Shown here: positions 33,938-42,689 of the stretch, piece by piece | How positions within the stretch are numbered: position 1 is the first letter of the stretch | How the letters are laid out: each line of letters opens with the position of its first letter | Assembly (NCBI RefSeq): GCF_043575855.1 | Contig: NZ_CP144375.1 | Coordinates: 1,984,001 to 2,048,000 of the forward strand | Origin: Kutzneria buriramensis | GTDB lineage: Bacteria > Actinomycetota > Actinomycetes > Mycobacteriales > Pseudonocardiaceae | Direction of reading: 5' to 3' | Length of the DNA: 64,000 nucleotides | Program-made: the position numbers and the translations under genes | The notes under the pieces: model-generated | Database searches by the model: none | The model's input: only the letters and a program-made list of their open reading frames with translations | What the model was told of the DNA's origin: nothing

Positions 33938-34717
33938 TCAGATGCCCTGCCAGGAGGGCTTGGTGCGGTAGGTGGAGCGGTAGTAGTCGGCCAGCTTGAG
34001 CCGGCTCGCCGCCGCCTCGTCCAGGATGACGGTGGCGTGCGGGTGCAGTTGCAGCACCGACGCCGGCACGATGGCCGCCAGCGGGCCCTCGACGGCCAGC
34101 GCGACCGCCTCGGCCTTGGACTCGCCGGTGGCCAGCAGGACCAGGTGGCGAGCCTCCATGATGGTGCCGATGCCCTGGGTCAGCACGTGCTGCGGCACGT
34201 CGTCGAGGCTGTCGAAGAACCGGGCGTTGTCCACGCGGGTCTGCTCGGTGAGGGTCTTGACCCGGGTGCGGGAGGCGAACGAGGAGATCGGCTCGTTGAA
34301 GCCGATGTGGCCGTCGGTGCCGATGCCCAGCAGCTGGAAGTCGACGCCGCCGGCGTTCTTCAGCGTCGCCTCGTACGCCGCGCAGGCCGCCACCACGTCC
34401 TCGGCGGAGCCGTCCGGTCCCATGAACCGGTCGTCGGAGATGCCGAGGCGGTCCAGCACCTCGCGGCGGACCACCTCGCGGTAGGACTCGGGGTGGCCGA
34501 CGGGCAGGCCCACGTACTCGTCGAGCTGGCAGATCCGCGCCCGGTCGAGGCTCAGGCCGCGGTCCCGGCGGCGCTGGAGGGCCTCGTAGACGGGCAGCGG
34601 GGTGGAACCGGTGGCGACGCCGATCAGCGCGTCGGGCTTGCGGTCGAGCAGGTCGGCGACGGCGCCGGCGGCCAGCTCGCCCTGCGCCGCCGCGTCCGGC
34701 ACGATCACGATCTCCAT
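33938..34717 (-). CDS. nagB: Glucosamine-6-phosphate deaminase
   Basis: A 259-residue enzyme converting glucosamine-6-phosphate to fructose-6-phosphate and ammonia. Visible are GVATGSTPLPVYEAL (phosphate loop), CQLDEYVGLP with the catalytic Asp, and the NagB signature LGIGTDGHIGFNEP. It is full length for the family. A DasR-type operator lies 27-38 nt upstream, so it should respond to amino-sugar phosphates from chitin or peptidoglycan turnover. No nagA or PTS gene is adjacent. Confidence 0.95.
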   Translation of the reverse strand: MEIVIVPDAAAQGELAAGAVADLLDRKPDALIGVATGSTPLPVYEALQRRRDRGLSLDRARICQLDEYVGLPVGHPESYREVVRREVLDRLGISDDRFMGPDGSAEDVVAACAAYEATLKNAGGVDFQLLGIGTDGHIGFNEPISSFASRTRVKTLTEQTRVDNARFFDSLDDVPQHVLTQGIGTIMEARHLVLLATGESKAEAVALAVEGPLAAIVPASVLQLHPHATVILDEAAASRLKLADYYRSTYRTKPSWQGI

Positions 34718-34743
34718 CTGAGGCCCCCGACGGGTCGGTCCAA

Positions 34744-34755
34744 TGGTTCAGACCA
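34744..34755 (-). promoter_or_regulatory. DasR/NagR-type operator upstream of nagB
   Basis: On the minus strand the sequence reads TGGTCTGAACCA within ATTGGTCTGAACCATT. This matches the DasR responsive element core TGGTCTAGACCA at 10 of 12 positions. DasR is a GntR-family regulator of amino-sugar metabolism in streptomycetes and relatives. Its position just upstream of nagB fits repression. Confidence 0.75.
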
Positions 34756-34829
34756 ATGCTAGCGGGAGGCGGGCGTCAGGAGAACGTGCGGGGCGACACG
34801 TTCACGGTTGGTTTCCCCGATTGACCAGG

Positions 34830-35723
34830 TCAGTCGCGGGTGATGTGGTCCAGCGCCTCGGCGATCGTCTGATCGAGCGGGCGGATCGTGTCCACGACGA
34901 GCGCCTCCCCCCGCCAGTCGGGGAACGTGCCCTGGCGCCGGCGGATGTTCGCCCAGTCGCCGGCCTCGTGCCAGCCGGGGATGCCGCGGCTGCGGCCCTC
35001 GACCCTGGCCTTGTGCACGTCGGGATCGGAGCAGACCACGTGCACCACCCGGAAACCCGCGCCCGCGAGGCTGCGCCAGCGGTTCCTCGTCGCGACCTCC
35101 TCCGTCGGGTGGTCGAGGATCGCCGACCGGCCGACGTTCAGCTGCCTGAACGCGAGCGTCGTCAGCAGCTCCTCGGCGATGCCGAACTGGTCGCGGAAGT
35201 GCCTGCCGCCGAACGGGGTCAGCGCGCCCAGCAGCCAATCCGTCGCGAAGACCGGGATGCCCAGCTCCGCCCCGACCGCCTCCGCGAGGGTGCTCTTGCC
35301 ACTTCCCGGCAGGCCGGAGAACACCACAAGCTTCGCTTTTGTCCGGTTCGACGTGTGGTCGGCGAACTCCTGCGGCAGCCTCGGCGTCAGCCCCTGCGGC
35401 ACCAGGCCCTGCACCCACGTGCTCACGATCCGGTGCGGCTCGGCCGCCTCCACCTTGCACGTCACCACGTCGATCTCCCCGTCGTGACGGCGAATCCTCG
35501 CCCTGGCGACGGTGTCGTCGACGTCCAGGCCCTGGACCGTGACCGGGGCGTAGATCTCGGACCGGTGGCGGGTGATGGTGACGTACTGCTGCGGGATGAC
35601 CATCGCCGTGAACGCCGGAGCCAGCACGTCGGCGGCGTCCTCGCCCCAGCCGTCCGTACCGTCGAGGCCGGCGAGGATCCATTCCAGGCGTTCCAGCGCC
35701 GGGCTGTTCCCGTACCTGATCAC
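34830..35723 (-). CDS. P-loop ATPase/kinase with unknown N-terminal domain
   Basis: A 297-residue two-part protein. Residues 1-130 form a domain rich in beta strands that I cannot name with confidence (it faintly recalls the N-terminal domain of Orf12/LpqF-like serine hydrolases). Residues 131-297 are a small P-loop kinase-like domain with Walker A SGLPGSGKSTLAEA, followed by TDWLLGAL and ILDHPTEE, close to AAA_33/zeta-toxin-like phosphotransferases. It might phosphorylate a small molecule. There is no antitoxin partner beside it. Confidence 0.65.
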   Translation of the reverse strand: MIRYGNSPALERLEWILAGLDGTDGWGEDAADVLAPAFTAMVIPQQYVTITRHRSEIYAPVTVQGLDVDDTVARARIRRHDGEIDVVTCKVEAAEPHRIVSTWVQGLVPQGLTPRLPQEFADHTSNRTKAKLVVFSGLPGSGKSTLAEAVGAELGIPVFATDWLLGALTPFGGRHFRDQFGIAEELLTTLAFRQLNVGRSAILDHPTEEVATRNRWRSLAGAGFRVVHVVCSDPDVHKARVEGRSRGIPGWHEAGDWANIRRRQGTFPDWRGEALVVDTIRPLDQTIAEALDHITRD

Positions 35724-35807
35724 CCGGCCGATCGTAGAAGGGACGGAACCGGGTGTGAGACGCTTTCCGCCGTGGGGGAACGGGGTCGTCGCTGGCGCAC
35801 CGCCGGC

Positions 35808-36029
35808 ATGACGGTTTTCGCCATCATCGACTGGGCGGTGCGCATCGTCGTGCTGGGCCAGGCCATCCGGTGGTACGGGTCGCTCGCCGGCCTCGGCACC
35901 GGCGTGGTGCTGCTCCTGGCGTCGGAGAGCTGCTGGCGCCTCATCAGCGGCGAGTGGGGCAACCTCTGGCCAACCAGGATGGTCATCGCCCTGGTGGCGC
36001 GTCGGCGGGGTCGCCGGTCGGCGGGATGA
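35808..36029 (+). CDS. Possible small membrane protein, 73 aa
   Basis: Begins MTVFAIIDWAVRIVVLGQAI and contains two hydrophobic stretches (3-20 and 26-41) separated by RWYGSLAG, then a basic tail. The last 47 bp overlap the 3' end of the large converging regulator. No ribosome-binding site is convincing; GTG 35772 would add 12 residues. Its amino-acid composition looks like a real membrane peptide, but it may be a chance frame. Confidence 0.35.
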   Translation: MTVFAIIDWAVRIVVLGQAIRWYGSLAGLGTGVVLLLASESCWRLISGEWGNLWPTRMVIALVARRRGRRSAG

Positions 36030-39000
36030 GGGCCAGCAGCCGCCGGGCCCGCTGGGCGAACAGCCAGGTGCCGGTGCGGTGGCCGATGGCGATGGCGTCG
36101 TGGGCGGTGAAGAACGCGGACTCGGCCCGGCCCAGCTGGATGTGCGAGTCGGTCTGGTCGAGCAGGGCCTGGGCGTGCAGGTTCTGCTCGTTCTTGGCGA
36201 TGGCCAGCCGCAGCGCCTGGTCGTGGTGGCCGAGGCCGGCCACGGTGTAGCCGACGCGGACCTCGATGGTGCCCAGCGAGCTGAGCGAGCCGATCTCGGT
36301 CCGGGAGTCGCCGGTCTCGCGCGCGAGGGTGAGCGCCGCGACGGCGAGGGTGCGGGCCAGCGGCAGGTCGCCGAGGTCGCGGTGCACCTCGGCGAGCAGC
36401 CGCAGGGTCTCGGCCTCGTTGCGGCGGTCGCCGATGTCGCGGTGCACGGTCAGCGCCTCGTCCAGCAGCGCCTTGGCCCGGCGCAGACCGGCGGGATCCC
36501 CGACGGTCCGGGCGCGTTCGGCGTGGGCGGCGCCGAGGTTGGCCAGGGTGACGGCCTCGCCGGCCCGCCGGCGCGCCTTGCGGTGCAGGACAAGGGCTTC
36601 GGCCAGCTGGTCGATGGTGTCGTCCACCCGGCCGGCCATCCAGTGGAAGCCGGCGAGGTTGTTCAGCGCGACGGCCTGGCACTGGATCCACCCGGCCTCG
36701 CCGGCGAGCTGGGCGGCGCGGGCGCTGTGCTCGGCGGACCGCTGGGCCCGGCCGGGCAGCGAGGACAACATGCCGAGCTGGAGCTCGGCCATGGCCCGCT
36801 CCATCGCCCCGCCGCCGGCGTGCGCGGCGACCCCGCCTGCCTCGGCGATGGACCGCCAGCCGAGGGCGTCCATCCGCATTGCGAAGTAGCCGCCGGACAG
36901 GTGCGCGATCTCCCAGGCGATGCCGTGGCGGCCGACGGTGTTCAGCCGGTTCACCAGCGCCAGCACGTTCGCTGCCTCGGCGTCCATCCACGCGAACGCC
37001 GCGGCCGCGTCGGCGAATCCCTCGCCGCCCGGTCGGATTCCCGGCGTGCGCAAGAGGAACGGATACAGTGCGTCGGAGACGTCGGTGACGCGGAGCCGGT
37101 AGTGCTCGGCCAGGCGCAGCAGCGCCGCATCCCGGTCGGCAACGTCCTCTTCGGACAGTTCGGCGGCGTAACTGCGCAGCAGGTCGTGCATTCGGTACCG
37201 CCCCGGCGACGGCTCGGCGACAAGATGCCGCGCCACCAACGTATCCAGGTCATCGGGGGCTCCGAGCAGCGCGGTGACGGCGGCGGTGCCGATGTCCGGA
37301 CCAGGCACCACGCCCAGCAGCCGGAAGGCCCGCCGCCGTGCCGCCGACAGGACGTCGACGGAGAGCCGGAAAGTCGCGCGGACGGCGGTGCTCGCCTCCC
37401 CCTTGACGGCCAGTCCGGTCAAGGGGTTCGCGGCCAGCCGCGCCACGTGGTCGCCGATGCGCAGGCGGGGGCTGGTGGCCAAATTGGCGGCGGCGATGCG
37501 CAGCGCCAGCGGGAGGCGACCACACAGCCGCCCGAGTTCCGCCGCGGCGTCCGGTTCGTCGCCGACGCGGTCGACGCCGATCGTCTCGGTCAGGACGGCG
37601 GTGGCCTCCTCGGCGGTCAACTCGTCCAGCCGCACCAGCCGTGCGCCTTCCCGAGCAACGAGCCCGCCCAGCTCGCTGCGGCTGGTCACGAGCGCGAGCG
37701 AGCCGTGTCCGCCCGGCAGCAGCGGCCGCACCTGCTCGGTGTCGGCGGCGTTGTCCAACACGACCAGGACCGGGCGCTGCGAGAGTTGGCTGCGGTAGAG
37801 CGCGGCCGCCTGCGCCTCGTCGTCCGGCATCCGGTTGGCCGGCACGCCGAGACCGCGCAACAGGTGCGCCAGGGCCTCCCGCGGCAGCAGCGGCCGGTCG
37901 ACGCTGTGGCCGCGGAGATCGATGTACAGCTGACCGCCGTAAAACCGCTCTCCAACGCGATTTCCCCAACGCACGGCCAATGCCGTCTTGCCGATGCCTC
38001 CCATGCCGGTGATCACCGCCACCGGCGCCTTCGCTGCCAACACCGCGTCGAGCTGACGCAGATGCTCATGCCGGCCGACGAAGGACGACGCGTCGACCGG
38101 TAGCTGGCGGGGCGTCGTCACTGCCGAAGTCGACGACGGAGGCGGCAGATGTCCCCGTACCACCCGCAGATGCGCCGCGCGCAGCTCGGCTCCGGGCGCG
38201 ACGCCGAGCTCCTCGTCCAGGCACGTCCGCAGCCGTTCGAACACGTCCAGCGCCGCGGCCTGCTGCCCGTCGCCGGCGAGCGCGACCATCAGCCGGGCGG
38301 CGAGACCCTCGTGCAAGGGATGTTCGGCACAAACCGTGCGCAACGCGGACACGACATCTCCCGGATGTCCCAACGCGAACGCCACATCCGCCCACTCCGC
38401 GACGATCGTGACCCGCAGCCGCGTCACCGCCGCCACCGCCGGATGGTCGAGCAGCCGTGGCTCGCCACCGGCCAGCACCGGTCCGCGCCAGCAGGACCAC
38501 GCCTCCCGATAGAGCTGCCACGCCGGTTCCGCGGCCTGGTCGGCCCACGCCTGTCGCGCGCGGGCGGCCAGATCCCGGCATTCGGCCAGATCCAGACCAT
38601 CCGACTCCACCGCGAGCTGATAGCCGCCGCCGACGTGCCGCAGTACCCGCCACGGCGGCCCGGGCTCCAGCAATCGGCGCAGCTGAGCCACATACGTCTG
38701 CACGAGCTGCGCTCCGGTCGCCGGCGGCCGCTCGCTCCACAGCAGATCGACGATCTCCCCGACGCCGATCGTGTGGCCGGCCTGGATCGCCAACAGGCTC
38801 AGCAGCAGCCGTTGCATCGCGGACGGCACCGGGCGCTCGACGTCGTCATGCCACACGCGCAGCGGGCCGAGCACGCCGATCCGCAGCCGAGTCTGCCCGG
38901 AAGACTCTTCTTCGGTTGCCCCGCCGAGCCTTTCCACGAGCTCGTCGACGCCGACGCCGAGCGCATCCGCGAGCCGGCGCAGCGAATCGGCCCGCGGCCG

Positions 39001-39126
39001 GGTCACCCCGCCGCTCTCCAGATAGCGCACCGCGCGGACGCTGATGCCCGCCCGCGCCGCCAGTTCCCGCTGGTTGAGGCCGGCCGCCAACCGCAGCAGT
39101 CGCAGCGAGGCCCCACCATCCACCAT
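35983..39126 (-). CDS. Large regulator: XRE HTH + SARP (BTAD) + NB-ARC + TPR
   Basis: A 1047-residue AfsR-like protein with an added N-terminal helix-turn-helix. Order: XRE/Cro-type HTH (7-62, LNQRELAARAGISVRAVRYLE), OmpR-like winged helix (about 80-165), bacterial transcriptional activation domain (170-320), NB-ARC ATPase with P-loop GMGGIGKTALA near 385, and C-terminal TPRs (700-1040). Such proteins activate secondary-metabolite or secreted-protein genes. The start at ATG 39126 has GGGAGAG upstream; an ATG 16 codons earlier lacks one. It diverges from a secreted ricin-type lectin, its likely target. Confidence 0.9.
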   Translation of the reverse strand: MVDGGASLRLLRLAAGLNQRELAARAGISVRAVRYLESGGVTRPRADSLRRLADALGVGVDELVERLGGATEEESSGQTRLRIGVLGPLRVWHDDVERPVPSAMQRLLLSLLAIQAGHTIGVGEIVDLLWSERPPATGAQLVQTYVAQLRRLLEPGPPWRVLRHVGGGYQLAVESDGLDLAECRDLAARARQAWADQAAEPAWQLYREAWSCWRGPVLAGGEPRLLDHPAVAAVTRLRVTIVAEWADVAFALGHPGDVVSALRTVCAEHPLHEGLAARLMVALAGDGQQAAALDVFERLRTCLDEELGVAPGAELRAAHLRVVRGHLPPPSSTSAVTTPRQLPVDASSFVGRHEHLRQLDAVLAAKAPVAVITGMGGIGKTALAVRWGNRVGERFYGGQLYIDLRGHSVDRPLLPREALAHLLRGLGVPANRMPDDEAQAAALYRSQLSQRPVLVVLDNAADTEQVRPLLPGGHGSLALVTSRSELGGLVAREGARLVRLDELTAEEATAVLTETIGVDRVGDEPDAAAELGRLCGRLPLALRIAAANLATSPRLRIGDHVARLAANPLTGLAVKGEASTAVRATFRLSVDVLSAARRRAFRLLGVVPGPDIGTAAVTALLGAPDDLDTLVARHLVAEPSPGRYRMHDLLRSYAAELSEEDVADRDAALLRLAEHYRLRVTDVSDALYPFLLRTPGIRPGGEGFADAAAAFAWMDAEAANVLALVNRLNTVGRHGIAWEIAHLSGGYFAMRMDALGWRSIAEAGGVAAHAGGGAMERAMAELQLGMLSSLPGRAQRSAEHSARAAQLAGEAGWIQCQAVALNNLAGFHWMAGRVDDTIDQLAEALVLHRKARRRAGEAVTLANLGAAHAERARTVGDPAGLRRAKALLDEALTVHRDIGDRRNEAETLRLLAEVHRDLGDLPLARTLAVAALTLARETGDSRTEIGSLSSLGTIEVRVGYTVAGLGHHDQALRLAIAKNEQNLHAQALLDQTDSHIQLGRAESAFFTAHDAIAIGHRTGTWLFAQRARRLLALIPPTGDPADAPPGR

Positions 39127-39344
39127 GCGACTCTCCCGCCCGGGCCGGCAACCGCCACATTCTCCCCGCGACACGGCCCGCGCGGCGAATCTGCCATCAC
39201 GTCAACGATTGCCGCCCGGAGTTGCCGCTTCTTGCCGCCCACGGGTCGTGACCAGCGCCGTTGCCGCCGCGCCCGCGCTACAGCGGGCGGCCCGGCGGCC
39301 CTGCCTAGCGTCTTGGCCGTCACCACGAACCCGGGGAGGAACCC

Positions 39345-39920
39345 TTGAACATCAAGCACATCCGGCGAGTCGCCGCCGGCGTGATCGCCGCGGCCGCCAC
39401 GACGCTGGCCGCCTTCGGCACCGTCGGCACCGCGAACGCGGCGCCCGCCCTGTCCGTCAGCCACGGCACCACGGCGTACTGGATCGCGCCGACGCCCGAC
39501 TCGATGGCGATGGCCGTCGCCGACTCCGAAACCTGGCCCGGCGCGCCGGTCATCCAGTGGTACAACACCGGCGGCAACGAACAGAAGTGGTATTTCGACG
39601 GCGTCTACGACCCGTACGGCACCTACCTGGGGTTCCTGCTGCGCAACAAGAACAGCGGCCTGTGCCTGGACACCGACGGCGTCGCCGGGCACGGCCTGGT
39701 CCAGCAGTACTGCGACGCGAACAGCCACCCCACCGAGATCTTCAACAACTACCCGAACTACGACGTGTTCGGCATCCTGATCAGCTGGCGCTACCAGAAC
39801 CGGCAGACCGGCCTGTGGCTGGACGACTACGGGCGCGGCCTCAACCCCGGCAACGTCATCGACCTGTGGTACCAGAACTACAACGACAACCAGGACTTCT
39901 TCCTGACGCAGGCGCCCTGA
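39345..39920 (+). CDS. Secreted ricin-type beta-trefoil lectin
   Basis: A 191-residue exported protein. A basic start plus a hydrophobic stretch ends at an AxA site (residues about 29-32, TANAAPA), and the mature part holds QW-type trefoil repeats (VIQWYNTGGNEQKW, NKNSGLCLDTDG, DLWYQNYNDNQ). It probably binds carbohydrate outside the cell without an attached enzyme domain. The TTG start follows a strong GGGGAGG. The 218-bp divergent gap to the XRE-SARP regulator should hold both promoters; I saw no clear repeats of the 11-bp kind there. Confidence 0.85.
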   Translation: MNIKHIRRVAAGVIAAAATTLAAFGTVGTANAAPALSVSHGTTAYWIAPTPDSMAMAVADSETWPGAPVIQWYNTGGNEQKWYFDGVYDPYGTYLGFLLRNKNSGLCLDTDGVAGHGLVQQYCDANSHPTEIFNNYPNYDVFGILISWRYQNRQTGLWLDDYGRGLNPGNVIDLWYQNYNDNQDFFLTQAP

Positions 39921-39921
39921 C

Positions 39922-40362
39922 CTAGTCGAAGCGGACGAACCCGCGCAGCGTGCCCGGCCCGAAGTCGCGGATCTCGGCGTAGCCGAGGGCTTCGTAGAAG
40001 GCACGCTGCGCGGGTTCGTCGTCGGTGAGCAGCACCTTCTGCCGTACGGACCGGTACCGGTCGAGCACCGCCCGCACCAGCGCGCCGCCGATGCCCCGGC
40101 GCTGGGCGTCGGGGTGAACGAGCACGTCCTGGAGGTAGCAGATGGTGGCATCATCCGAAACGGCGCGGGCGAGGCCGACGAGCCGGCCGGTCCGGCGCGC
40201 GGTGACCACGTAGGACGAGCCGGCCACGCCGGCGGCCAGCAGCTCAGGCTTGTCGGTGTACACCGTCCAGCCGACGGCCCCGTACAGTTCCAGCAGCTCC
40301 GCCAGCGGGATATCGGTCTCCGGACCGACCACGAATTCGTCCACGCGGAAGAGCGTACGCAT
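39922..40362 (-). CDS. GNAT family N-acetyltransferase
   Basis: A 146-residue acetyltransferase with CYLQDVLVHPDAQRRGIGGALV as strand 4 plus the pyrophosphate loop and AFYEALGYAEI near the end. The subgroup (GWTVYTDKPELL motif) is common in bacteria; the substrate is unknown. It converges with the lectin gene (1-bp gap) and diverges from the HelD gene across a structured 101-bp region, so the two could share regulation. Confidence 0.85.
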   Translation of the reverse strand: MRTLFRVDEFVVGPETDIPLAELLELYGAVGWTVYTDKPELLAAGVAGSSYVVTARRTGRLVGLARAVSDDATICYLQDVLVHPDAQRRGIGGALVRAVLDRYRSVRQKVLLTDDEPAQRAFYEALGYAEIRDFGPGTLRGFVRFD

Positions 40363-40369
40363 TCGCCGC

Positions 40370-40442
40370 TTGACACACGGTGGACAATGAAAAATCGGCG
40401 TACCCTCCGGAAATACTGGAGGTCTCGCCGATGTAATTTCAT
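40370..40442 (+). promoter_or_regulatory. Promoter and long hairpin before the HelD gene
   Basis: A consensus -35 TTGACA occupies 40370-40375. From 40387 to 40442 the DNA forms a nested inverted repeat: outer ATGAAA/TTTCAT, middle ATCGGCG (40394-40400)/CGCCGAT (40426-40432), inner CCTCC (40404-40408)/GGAGG (40418-40422) around a 9-nt loop. It could be an operator or an RNA structure in the helicase leader. The start codon follows 22 nt later. Confidence 0.55.
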
Positions 40443-40463
40443 CTTAGGGGCTGCGAGGGGCAT

Positions 40464-42641
40464 GTGTCAACTCAGGGGTACGAGGACGAATTGTGGTCCG
40501 AGCGCGACTACGTGGCGGACCTCTACGAGCGCCTGGACGCCGAGCGCGAGCGGGTGCGGGCCGGTCACCGGTCCGCGCTGCTGGGCACCGGCGGCACCCT
40601 GCTGGAACGCGACGACGAGGTCCGGGCGCTGGCGCGGGAGGCGAAGCGGCTGGACGTGGCCGACAACGGGCTCTGCTTCGGCCGATTGGACACCCTTTCG
40701 GGCGACATCGCCTACATCGGCCGGCTCGGCATTTTCGACGAGGACCGCGACTACGAGCCTTTGCTGCTGGACTGGCGCGCCCCGGCGGCGCGCCCGTTCT
40801 ACGTGGCGACCGGCGCGAATCCCGAGAACATGCGCCGGCGCCGCCAGTTCCACACCCGCGGCCGGCGGATCGTCGATTTCACCGACGAGGTGTTCGGCCG
40901 GCCCGGCGACGGCGAGCGCGGCGACGCGGCGCTGCTCGCGGCGGTCAACGCCCCGCGCGGCCCGGGCATGCGCGACATCGTGGCCACCATCCAGGCCGAG
41001 CAGGACGCCATCATCCGCCTCGACCATCCGGGCGTGCTGGTGATCGAGGGCGGCCCCGGCACCGGCAAGACCGTCGTGGCGCTGCACCGCGTCGCGTACC
41101 TGCTCTACACCCAGCGCGAACGCATGGAGCGGCACGGCGTCCTGGTGGTCGGCCCCAATCCGTCCTTCCTGAACCACATCGGCCGCGTGCTGCCGTCGCT
41201 GGGTGAGTCGGACGTGGTGTTCGTGACCACCGGCGACCTCGTGCCGGGCCTGCACGTCACCGCCGAGGATTCCCCCGAGGTGACCAGGCTCAAGGGCTCC
41301 CTGACGATGCTCGACGTGCTCAAGGCGGCCGTCACCGACCGCCAGCGGCTGCCCGAGGAGCCGGTGCAGATCGCGCTGGCCGACACCACCGTGCGGATCG
41401 ACGCCCCGATCGCCGAGTGGGCCCAGGAGGAGGCGCGGGCCAGCGGCCTGCCGCACAACGAGGCCCGCAAGGTGTTCATCGACATCGTCACCTACGTGCT
41501 CACCGAGCGGGCTCTCGGCAAGATCGGCCGCGGCTGGCTGACCAGGGCCGACGGCGTCGAGTGGGAACGCATGCGGAAGGACCTGCTCAAAGAGCTCAGC
41601 GTCGACGAGACGTTCAACGACACGATCGACGCGCTCTGGCCGGTCCTCACGCCGGGTTCCCTGCTGGGGTCGCTCTACGCGTCGCCGGAACGCCTCCGCG
41701 CGGCCGGCGCGGACGCGTCGCTGTTCCGATCCCAGGGCGACGCGTGGACGGTGGCGGACGTGCCGCTGCTCGACGAGCTGGTCGACCTGCTGGGTCGTGA
41801 CGAGGCGGCCGAGCGGGCCGCGAAGCTGGCCGCCGAGCAGGAACGCAGCGTCGAGGAGCGGTTCGCCGCCGCCGCGATCAGCCAGCTCACCGGCCGCGCG
41901 GACTCGATGGACGACGAGGACCACCTGTACGCGTCGGACCTGATCAACGCCGGGGAGCTGGCCGAGCGCTTCGTCGAGCGGGACACCCGCGACCTGGTCG
42001 AACGGGCCTCGGCGGACCGGGACTGGACGTATCGGCACGTGGTCGTGGACGAGGCCCAGGAACTGTCCGAAATGGACTGGCGGGTGCTGATGCGGCGCTG
42101 CCCCGGCCGGTCCTTCACGGTGGTCGGCGACCTCGCCCAGCGCCGGTCGGCGGCCGGCGCGAGGACGTGGGCGCACATGCTGGAGCCGTACGTGGCCGAC
42201 CGCTGGGTGTACCGGTCGCTGTCGGTCAACTACCGCACCCCGGCGGAGATCATGGCCATCGCCGCCGCAGTGCTGGCCGAGTTCGCACCCACCGTCCAGC
42301 CGCCGGAGTCGGTGCGCGCCAACGGCTTCCGGCCGTGGGCGCGGCGGGTCGCCGCGGACGAACTTCCCGACGCCATCGGGGAGTTCGTCCGGGACGAGGC
42401 CGGCCGCGAGGGCACCAGCGTGGTGATCGGGCCGCCCGGCGTGCCGGGCACGGTGCCGGCGTCGGAGACCAAGGGCCTGGAGTTCGACGCCGTGCTCGTC
42501 GTCGAGCCGGAACGGATCCTCGCCGACGGCCCACGCGGCGCGGCCGAGCTCTACGTGGCTCTCACCCGCGCCACGCAGCGGCTCGGCGTCCTGCACCTGG
42601 GTCCGCTGCCCACGGCGCTGGCCGGGCTCGATCAGTCCTGA
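40464..42641 (+). CDS. HelD-like SF1 helicase acting on RNA polymerase
   Basis: A 725-residue UvrD/Rep-like ATPase. The N-terminal helical hairpin (1-60) is typical of HelD, Walker A is GGPGTGKT at 196-203, VVVDEAQELSEMDW is motif II, VGDLAQRRS is motif III, and ALTRATQRLGVLHLG is motif VI. HelD/HelR proteins pry RNA polymerase off DNA, and some actinobacterial members give rifamycin tolerance. The GTG start follows GAGGGG. The upstream structured element may control it. Whether it is the rifamycin-inducible type cannot be decided here. Confidence 0.9.
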   Translation: MSTQGYEDELWSERDYVADLYERLDAERERVRAGHRSALLGTGGTLLERDDEVRALAREAKRLDVADNGLCFGRLDTLSGDIAYIGRLGIFDEDRDYEPLLLDWRAPAARPFYVATGANPENMRRRRQFHTRGRRIVDFTDEVFGRPGDGERGDAALLAAVNAPRGPGMRDIVATIQAEQDAIIRLDHPGVLVIEGGPGTGKTVVALHRVAYLLYTQRERMERHGVLVVGPNPSFLNHIGRVLPSLGESDVVFVTTGDLVPGLHVTAEDSPEVTRLKGSLTMLDVLKAAVTDRQRLPEEPVQIALADTTVRIDAPIAEWAQEEARASGLPHNEARKVFIDIVTYVLTERALGKIGRGWLTRADGVEWERMRKDLLKELSVDETFNDTIDALWPVLTPGSLLGSLYASPERLRAAGADASLFRSQGDAWTVADVPLLDELVDLLGRDEAAERAAKLAAEQERSVEERFAAAAISQLTGRADSMDDEDHLYASDLINAGELAERFVERDTRDLVERASADRDWTYRHVVVDEAQELSEMDWRVLMRRCPGRSFTVVGDLAQRRSAAGARTWAHMLEPYVADRWVYRSLSVNYRTPAEIMAIAAAVLAEFAPTVQPPESVRANGFRPWARRVAADELPDAIGEFVRDEAGREGTSVVIGPPGVPGTVPASETKGLEFDAVLVVEPERILADGPRGAAELYVALTRATQRLGVLHLGPLPTALAGLDQS

Positions 42642-42649
42642 CGCGGGCG

Positions 42650-42688
42650 AGCCGTTGTGCCGCGGACTTCGCCCGCGGCACAACGGCT
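42650..42688. terminator. Bidirectional terminator hairpin
   Basis: A perfect 16-bp stem, AGCCGTTGTGCCGCGG (42650-42665) and its complement (42673-42688), with a 7-nt loop. It fills the gap between the converging HelD and methyltransferase genes and is followed by TTT on the + strand. Confidence 0.85.
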
Positions 42689-42689
42689 T

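Noticed and set aside
40443..40463. G-rich stretch GGGGCTGCGAGGGGC before the HelD gene as a rifamycin-associated element
   Set aside because: I could not align it as a clean inverted repeat of the expected length, and I am not certain of the published consensus, so I left only the hairpin as a regulatory feature.
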